Source of the DNA: Prochlorococcus marinus str. GP2
Lineage (GTDB): Bacteria > Cyanobacteriota > Cyanobacteriia > PCC-6307 > Cyanobiaceae
Reading direction: 5' to 3'
Assembly (NCBI RefSeq): GCF_000759885.1
Contig: NZ_JNAH01000008.1
Coordinates: 248,001 to 312,000, forward strand
Length of the DNA stretch: 64,000 nt
Numbering within the stretch: the first letter of the stretch is position 1; each line of letters opens with the position of its first letter. Positions 59,134-64,000 of the stretch are shown here, piece after piece. Both the position numbers and the translations under genes were made by a program. The notes below the pieces were generated by a model. The model did no database searches and was not told the DNA's origin. It saw nothing but the letters and a program-made list of their open reading frames with translations.

Positions 59134-59142
59134 ATCTTTTTC

Positions 59143-59213
59143 GGCGGCATGGCCAAGTGGTAAGGCAGAGGATTGCAAATCCTTTATCCCCAGTTCGAAT
59201 CTGGGTGCCGCCT
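59143..59213 (+). tRNA. tRNA-Cys (anticodon GCA)
   Basis: The acceptor GGCGGCA pairs with TGCCGCC, the anticodon loop TTGCAAA holds GCA, and the T-arm CAGTTCGAATCTG is standard. The discriminator is T, as expected for Cys. CCA is not encoded. The gene lies on the plus strand, immediately antisense to the upstream end of the lipid-A-disaccharide-synthase-like gene. Confidence 0.97.
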
Positions 59214-59422
59214 TATTTAATTTTTTTACGCATTTAATTATGAGGTTTTCGAAAAACTTCAATTTCAAATAAAGAGTATAAAGTTTCAATTACCTATTGA
59301 TATATAGAAAAATAATCTTGTATTTATTATGGATAAATAATACCTTAAATCCATTAATAAATAAAACTAAATGAATTTATTAATTTATTTTCATCAGATT
59401 ATTTTTATAAATTTGAATTATT

Positions 59423-59590
59423 TTAATAATCATTATCTGCTACACACATCCCTAAACATCTAATACCATTTGATGCAGTCCTTTTGCAATGATTACATAA
59501 AATGGGATCTTTATCTAAAGAAAGGTTAATTTTTGAATTATTTTGGTCTTTAAAACTTATTAACTCTTGTGTTGAATCAAATAGAGTCAT
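59423..59590 (-). CDS. Small Cys-rich protein (55 aa), possible zinc ribbon
   Basis: I start at the ATG of MTLFDSTQELISFK. A longer frame exists upstream but lies wholly inside the neighbouring gene. Four Cys near the C-terminus (CNHCKRTASNGIRCLGMC) form a C-x2-C ... C-x3-C set that could bind zinc or an Fe-S cluster. The gene overlaps the 3' end of the gene at 59577-60221 by 14 bases, which suggests translational coupling. It appears to be a picocyanobacterial protein of unknown function. Confidence 0.65.
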   Translation of the reverse strand: MTLFDSTQELISFKDQNNSKINLSLDKDPILCNHCKRTASNGIRCLGMCVADNDY

Positions 59591-60221
59591 TCTTGGAATC
59601 ATCACTTGAATCGATACTAACAACAAGTGAAGCATTTGTGTTGGAAGAGGGTATATCCATAATTTTTACAGTTTCTTTAGGCTCATCAATAACTTGATTT
59701 TCTTTAGTACTCTCATCAACTGCACAAGCTTCAAGAGCCTCTCTAAGGAGTGAATCAAAAGTTGCTCCAGGCAATCTATGTCTAGCAACTTCAAGAAAAG
59801 TTCTGGGTAACGATTCAGATGCAGCATCTCGTAAAGCAGGATTATTCTTTCTATGTTCTTGTTCTTCTTCTATTGATTTAATAAATCTAAGTGTGACATC
59901 TCTTTTGGTAGAGGCTTTTATCAGAGTATCGTTTTCAGGATTACTAACATTAGGTTCATTTTCAAGATCGCTAAGTCTTTTTTCCAAACTATTTAAAACT
60001 TCATTAGCTTCTTTACTAATATGCGCTAATTGACCATCGGACAAATTAGGTAAATCAGCCACAAAAACTTTTCCATGATCCCTTAGTGTCAAGAAAGTTG
60101 GTCTTGGGCCTTGAGCCTGTCTACCAAATGATTCAGAATTATTACCTATTGGTCTTTTTGGAGGTGTAGGGCCAGCTGAACTACGTCTACGTGTAATTCT
60201 TTGATTATTTGCAAATGGCAT
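59577..60221 (-). CDS. Conserved hypothetical protein (214 aa), charged and helical
   Basis: The protein starts with a basic, Pro/Arg-rich segment (RITRRRSSAGPTPPKRP). A predicted helical central domain (LPNLSDGQLAHISKEANEVL, then TKRDVTLRFIKSIEEEQEHR) and a conserved-looking block SLPRTFLEVARHRLPGATF follow. It ends in an acidic Ser/Asp-rich tail. No signal peptide or membrane helix is visible. I do not recognise it beyond a cyanobacterial conserved protein. The 14-base overlap with the small Cys-rich gene makes a pair. The basic N-terminus and acidic tail are compatible with nucleic-acid or protein binding. Confidence 0.75.
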   Translation of the reverse strand: MPFANNQRITRRRSSAGPTPPKRPIGNNSESFGRQAQGPRPTFLTLRDHGKVFVADLPNLSDGQLAHISKEANEVLNSLEKRLSDLENEPNVSNPENDTLIKASTKRDVTLRFIKSIEEEQEHRKNNPALRDAASESLPRTFLEVARHRLPGATFDSLLREALEACAVDESTKENQVIDEPKETVKIMDIPSSNTNASLVVSIDSSDDSKNDSI

Positions 60222-60354
60222 TGAATAAAGGGTTAAATCTAAATACTTAAACTTCCGATATTATTCGGCGGTAATTTTATTATATTACACCTAACTTTTT
60301 CATTTGGGTATAAAAAATTATTTTTTAAAACTCATTTTAAAAAGATAAAAAAAT

Positions 60355-61398
60355 TTAAGTTAAAATTTCTGGCAAAAATTTACTAATTTTTGAATCATTT
60401 TTTCGAACTATCTTTCCAATTTCCCAACTATCTATTTTATGATCTTTACAGATACTTAATATCGCATCCTTAAATTGTTTATCAATAATCAAACAAAATC
60501 CCACTCCAAGATTGAAAGTATTCCAAAAATCTTTTTCAGGAATCGATCCTTTCTCCTTAAGGAATTTAAATAAAGTAGGTATTTCCCAAGAACTGGTATT
60601 GATATAAGGAATAAAATCAGAAGGCATACATCTTGGTAAATTTTCTGGAATTCCTCCTCCAGTAATATGAGACATTGCTTTAATTTCTATATTTTCAGAT
60701 AACATTTGGTTAATCACATTATTGTAAATTTTTGTAGGTTTCAATAACTCATTATAAAAATTTAAGTGAGAAAATTTTTCAAATTCTTTATCTATTTGAT
60801 TATTATTTTGAATAATTTTTCTTACTAAACTAAATCCATTACTATGAACTCCATTACTTTTTAAAGCAATTATTAAGTCATTTTCAGATACTTTTTTACC
60901 ATTAATAAGCTTATCCTCATCAACTATTCCAACACAAAATCCTGCAAGATCATACTTATTTTTTGAATAAAATCCAGGCATTTCAGCAGTTTCTCCGCCG
61001 AGTAATGAACAGTTGTTTTCTCCGCATCCATGTGAAATTCCCTGAACAACCCTCAATAATTGTTTCTTATCAAGCTTACCAGTAGCAATATAATCCAGAA
61101 AAAATAAAGGTTTTGCCCCACTAGTAATGATATCGTTCATGCACATAGCAACTAAATCAATACCAACCTCAAAGTGAAAGTTTTTACTTTGTGCTAATTC
61201 TAATTTTGTTCCAACACCATCAGTTCCTGAAACAAGAACTGGTTTTTTAAAACTATCGATAGGAATTCTAAACAAACCTCCGAACCCACCAATACCCTCA
61301 ATCACATTAGATGTATGAGTTCCTTCAACTGCCTGTTGAATTTCGGAAACAAATTCTCGCCCAGCTTCTATATCAACACCTGATGTTTTGTAATCCAT
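60355..61398 (-). CDS. purM: Phosphoribosylformylglycinamidine cyclo-ligase
   Basis: PurM forms AIR in purine synthesis. The ATG at 61398 gives 347 residues starting DYKTSGVDIEAGREFV, the family N-terminus. A GTG eight codons upstream is rejected. The ATP-grasp-like signatures VSGTDGVGTKLELA and LLGGETAEMPGFYS, and HITGGGIPENLPR near residue 254, are all present. Confidence 0.97.
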   Translation of the reverse strand: MDYKTSGVDIEAGREFVSEIQQAVEGTHTSNVIEGIGGFGGLFRIPIDSFKKPVLVSGTDGVGTKLELAQSKNFHFEVGIDLVAMCMNDIITSGAKPLFFLDYIATGKLDKKQLLRVVQGISHGCGENNCSLLGGETAEMPGFYSKNKYDLAGFCVGIVDEDKLINGKKVSENDLIIALKSNGVHSNGFSLVRKIIQNNNQIDKEFEKFSHLNFYNELLKPTKIYNNVINQMLSENIEIKAMSHITGGGIPENLPRCMPSDFIPYINTSSWEIPTLFKFLKEKGSIPEKDFWNTFNLGVGFCLIIDKQFKDAILSICKDHKIDSWEIGKIVRKNDSKISKFLPEILT

Positions 61399-61496
61399 GA
61401 AATAAAAATGATAGACTTTCACTATATAGATATTCCTCCTAAGATTGCTTTTGTCCAGTAATTATTTATCAAATAGATTTATTTTTTAAAAACAAA

Positions 61497-63029
61497 GTGA
61501 AGAAAGTAATCATAAGGAAAACTGAAGAATTAGAAAATTGGAGGAAAAATATAAATAGTGAAATTAACTTCATCCCAACAATGGGTAATCTTCACAATGG
61601 ACATGTACAACTAATATCAACAGCAAAAAATGACAATTCTAATGTTAATTTAGTAAGTATTTTTATTAATCCACTTCAATTTGATAACAAGTTAGATTTA
61701 GAGAATTACCCTAAAACAATTGAAAATGATATAAAAATCTCCTTTTCAAATGGCGCAGATGCTATCTTCATACCAAGTAATGAAGATATATATCCACCTA
61801 ATAATAAAAATATTAAATTCCTAAAAGCTCCAACTGAATTATCTTATGCATTATGTGGATTAAATCGAATTGGACATTTTGATGGTGTTTGTACAGTAGT
61901 TTATAGATTACTTAATCTCATCAAGCCAAAAAATCTTTACTTAGGAGAAAAAGATTGGCAACAACTTTTAATTTTAAAAAATCTTGTTATAAGAGAGAAA
62001 TTAAATGTTGCTATTAAATCTATTCCTACACAAAGAGATTTTGATGGAATTCCTTTAAGTTCACGTAACGTACATTTATCAAAAAACGAAAGAAAATTGA
62101 TTAGTTTTTTTTCAAGTGAGTTATTAGAAGCAAAAAAAAATTTTCAACAAGAAAAAAAAATCAATTTAAACGGAATAATTCAAAAGCTATCAGCAAAAAA
62201 AATTTCAATTGAATATTTAGAACATTTACACCCTCATACACTCCAAAAAGCAAAATTTGAGGATAATATTTCGTTACTAGCTGGTGCGATAAGATGTGGA
62301 GAGACAAGATTAATTGATCACGTTTTTCTAATGAAAAGAAGGCCGATTATTGCAATTGATGGCCCTGCAGGGTCAGGTAAAAGTACAGTAACAAAGTTAA
62401 TAGCGAAGAAACTTAAACTTTTATATTTAGATACTGGAGCAATGTATAGGGCATTGAGTTGGCTTATGATAAGAAAGGGTATTGATTATAAAAAAGAAAA
62501 AAAATTACAGAATATTCTTCAAGATATTTCTATTGTTTTTAAGTCGAATACAAATTCACATCAGGATGTTTATGTTAATAACTACTGTGTTACTGAAGAA
62601 ATTAGGACGCAAAAAATAAGTTCCATCGTTTCTAAAATTTCCTCAATAAAAGAAGTAAGAAAATTCTTAGTAGAAGAACAAAGAAAAATTGGAGAATCAG
62701 GAGGACTTGTTGCTGAGGGAAGAGATATAGGAACTACTGTTTTTCCTCATGCAGAACTTAAAATATTTTTAACTGCTAGCATCGATGAAAGAGCAAAAAG
62801 AAGAAAATCTGATAAAAATAGTAAAGACTCACAAGAAATAGACCTTCATACATTAAAAGAACTTATAAAGAAAAGAGATTTTGAAGATTCCAATAGGGAA
62901 ATTTCACCTCTAATAAAAGCGAATGACGCAATAGAAATTATTACGGATGGATATTCAATTACTGAGGTAGTGGATAAAATTATTGATCTTTATAATGACA
63001 AGATTCCCAAAGAGACTGAGATCAAATAA
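61497..63029 (+). CDS. panC/cmk: Bifunctional pantothenate synthetase / cytidylate kinase
   Basis: Two enzymes in one chain. PanC (about 1-280) ligates pantoate and beta-alanine. It has the HIGH-like nucleotide motif PTMGNLHNGHVQL near residue 27, and IPTQRDFDGIPLSSRN near 177. Cmk (about 285-510) phosphorylates CMP, with the P-loop GPAGSGKS at 289-296 and the motif AEGRDIGTTVFPHAELK. The fusion is characteristic of cyanobacteria. The start is GTG. It links coenzyme A and nucleotide synthesis for no obvious biochemical reason. Confidence 0.97.
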   Translation: MKKVIIRKTEELENWRKNINSEINFIPTMGNLHNGHVQLISTAKNDNSNVNLVSIFINPLQFDNKLDLENYPKTIENDIKISFSNGADAIFIPSNEDIYPPNNKNIKFLKAPTELSYALCGLNRIGHFDGVCTVVYRLLNLIKPKNLYLGEKDWQQLLILKNLVIREKLNVAIKSIPTQRDFDGIPLSSRNVHLSKNERKLISFFSSELLEAKKNFQQEKKINLNGIIQKLSAKKISIEYLEHLHPHTLQKAKFEDNISLLAGAIRCGETRLIDHVFLMKRRPIIAIDGPAGSGKSTVTKLIAKKLKLLYLDTGAMYRALSWLMIRKGIDYKKEKKLQNILQDISIVFKSNTNSHQDVYVNNYCVTEEIRTQKISSIVSKISSIKEVRKFLVEEQRKIGESGGLVAEGRDIGTTVFPHAELKIFLTASIDERAKRRKSDKNSKDSQEIDLHTLKELIKKRDFEDSNREISPLIKANDAIEIITDGYSITEVVDKIIDLYNDKIPKETEIK

Positions 63030-63031
63030 AT

Positions 63032-63505
63032 TCAAGAAATACTTTCCAAAAAACCATTTACTGAGTCTTCTAAAATATCAAGGACATAATCGAAGCCCTC
63101 ATCACCTCCAAAATATGGGTCAGGAACTTCTTGCTCATTAAAAACTGATCTAAAATCTTGTATTTTTTTAATTGATGCAAAATCAGTTGCAGCTGTTCTA
63201 TTCTTAAGATCTTTAATATTTCTAAAATTTGAGTCGTCCATCGCAAGAATATAGTTAAATTCGTCAAAATCTTTGCTAGTAATTTGACGAGCTCTGCTTA
63301 AGATGTTTATATCTCTTCTTTCTGCCGCAATTCTCATCCTAGAGTCAGCTTTTTTTCCAATATGCCAACTCCCAGTTCCAGCAGAATCTACAATAAAGCC
63401 ATCGGTTAATTCCTTCTTTTCAAGTAGACGTATAAAGATAGCTTCTGCTGCAGGAGACCTACAAATATTTCCCAAACATACAAAAAGAACAGAAATTTTT
63501 TTCAT
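63032..63505 (-). CDS. Low-molecular-weight protein-tyrosine phosphatase
   Basis: The P-loop CLGNICR at residues 10-16 holds the nucleophile Cys10 and Arg16. The general-acid Asp lies in VPDPYFGG near residue 128. The 157-residue length is standard. It may act on tyrosine-phosphorylated proteins or on arginine-phosphate-like targets. There is no Wzc-type kinase gene in the window. It starts 32 bases after pebA on the same strand and is convergent with panC/cmk (three-base gap). Confidence 0.94.
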   Translation of the reverse strand: MKKISVLFVCLGNICRSPAAEAIFIRLLEKKELTDGFIVDSAGTGSWHIGKKADSRMRIAAERRDINILSRARQITSKDFDEFNYILAMDDSNFRNIKDLKNRTAATDFASIKKIQDFRSVFNEQEVPDPYFGGDEGFDYVLDILEDSVNGFLESIS

Positions 63506-63537
63506 ATGATTTCAAATTTCAATAAATTATAAGACTT

Positions 63538-64000
63538 TTAAGTAGTAAATAAAACTTCTTTAATTAAAGATTCAGTAAATTCTTTACCAAACAAACTCGA
63601 CAACATTGGCCTAGCTGGATCGTTATCTCTTCTAAATTGCAAATAATTATTTTGACCATTTATTAATTCTTTTTGCAATTCAATACTGGCTTCTTTGCTT
63701 TCGAAAAGAATTTCCAAATACAAATCAAGATATTCCTTAAATGCGGTATAAAGCTGATTAGCAATTAAAAAATCACTTCTTTCTTCTTTTGGTAATTTTG
63801 ACCAGATTACTCCTGGAGAAAAAAATCTAGCTACATCTGCAGACATTTTCTCAGCTAATGGAAGAGATGAATGACAATGATTTTTGAGTTTTATAAGTTT
63901 TTCTAACAACCCATTATTGTATTGATTTTGTATTTTTAATGAAGGCTGAAAATCTAATACTAATAAATGACTATTAGGAAGAGAAACAAAATCTACTCCA
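63538..64000 (-). CDS. pebA: 15,16-dihydrobiliverdin:ferredoxin oxidoreductase (PebA), 3' part only
   Basis: This is the C-terminal 153 residues of a ferredoxin-dependent bilin reductase, and the gene runs off the window edge. The visible part includes [20 protein letters not shown], then the segment [20 protein letters not shown], and the C-terminal [18 protein letters not shown]. The HL..LDFQP and KDPAR...YGxEWTE-like patterns are those of PebA rather than PebB (which has VLDFQPL and DPAxGLFxSYFG). PebA reduces biliverdin to 15,16-dihydrobiliverdin for phycoerythrobilin. HL Prochlorococcus lack phycobilisomes but retain this branch. Confidence 0.85.
   Translation of the reverse strand, partial: GVDFVSLPNSHLLVLDFQPSLKIQNQYNNGLLEKLIKLKNHCHSSLPLAEKMSADVARFFSPGVIWSKLPKEERSDFLIANQLYTAFKEYLDLYLEILFESKEASIELQKELINGQNNYLQFRRDNDPARPMLSSLFGKEFTESLIKEVLFTT

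Noticed and set aside
59143-59289. N-terminal part of the LpxB-like frame (APRFELGIKDLQSSALPLGH)
   Set aside because: This is the antisense translation of tRNA-Cys, a common annotation artefact.
1-64000. Search for CRISPR arrays, insertion sequences, phage genes, rRNA, tmRNA and toxin-antitoxin pairs
   Set aside because: No regularly spaced repeats, transposase motifs, integrase signatures, rRNA stretches or antitoxin-like pairs were recognised. The region reads as core genome.

Overview
The window is a piece of chromosome from a marine picocyanobacterium, almost certainly a high-light-adapted Prochlorococcus. I base this on the very AT-rich sequence, the dense packing of short genes, the photosystem I genes (psaA, psaB, psaD, psaI, psaL), the cyanobacterial NDH-1 subunit ndhN beside ldpA, the bilin reductase pebA, the cyanobacterial ribosomal-protein order and many protein sequences that read as Prochlorococcus orthologues. 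The strain name is inference. I see no mobile element, prophage, CRISPR array or rRNA. This is core genome rather than an accessory island.

Layout. 1-4150: a small unknown gene, a class A beta-lactamase-fold protein and an NlpC/P60 peptidase whose 5' ends overlap head to head, then psaI-psaL, a HEAT-like small protein and a GtrB-like glycosyltransferase. 4200-9150: psaAB with a clear terminator and a long upstream region. 9150-13800: a CbiG-CobJ fusion, a HAD phosphatase, tRNA-Ser, alanine racemase and an HNH nuclease. 13820-29940: one long minus-strand run with the S10/spc/alpha ribosomal operons, secY, adk, rpoA and truA, ending in rplM-rpsI-rpmE-prfA. 30200-34130: ndhN-ldpA, tRNA-Gln, a HAD protein and recA with an excellent cyanobacterial LexA box. 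34150-44580: a degenerate DinG-like protein, tyrA, a CrtD-like oxidoreductase, a fructosamine-kinase-like gene, a CURT1/CAAD protein, a MoeB-rhodanese fusion, a duplicated CobO-type protein, a LarE-like protein, speD, recF and tRNA-Arg. 44580-57840: ppc, gshA, trpE, psaD, a histidine kinase with a degraded ATP site, rodA, mrp, hemF, a CCB2/CCB4-like protein and an RNase D-like nuclease. 57870-64000: a lipid-A-disaccharide-synthase-like gene running under tRNA-Cys, two coupled unknown genes, purM, a PanC-Cmk fusion, a low-molecular-weight phosphatase and the 3' part of pebA, cut by the window edge.

How the parts fit together: light harvesting and electron transport (PSI subunits, NdhN, LdpA, CAAD, the CCB-like protein), tetrapyrrole metabolism (HemF, PebA, CobJ, the CobO-like protein), translation (about 27 ribosomal proteins, RF1, TruA, four tRNAs), cell envelope (Alr, RodA, NlpC/P60, the glycosyltransferase) and DNA repair (RecA, RecF). 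The genome is streamlined. Many genes overlap by 1-4 bases, several start with TTG or GTG, and two divergent gene pairs leave no room for a conventional promoter between them.

I did not find a clearly new multi-gene system. The observations most worth checking are the head-to-head overlapping starts near 1140 and 38030, the protein gene with no standard start codon abutting antisense tRNA-Cys near 59140, the C10 tract ahead of rpoA, the Mrp protein without its CxxC pair, and the unknown coupled pair at 59423-60221.
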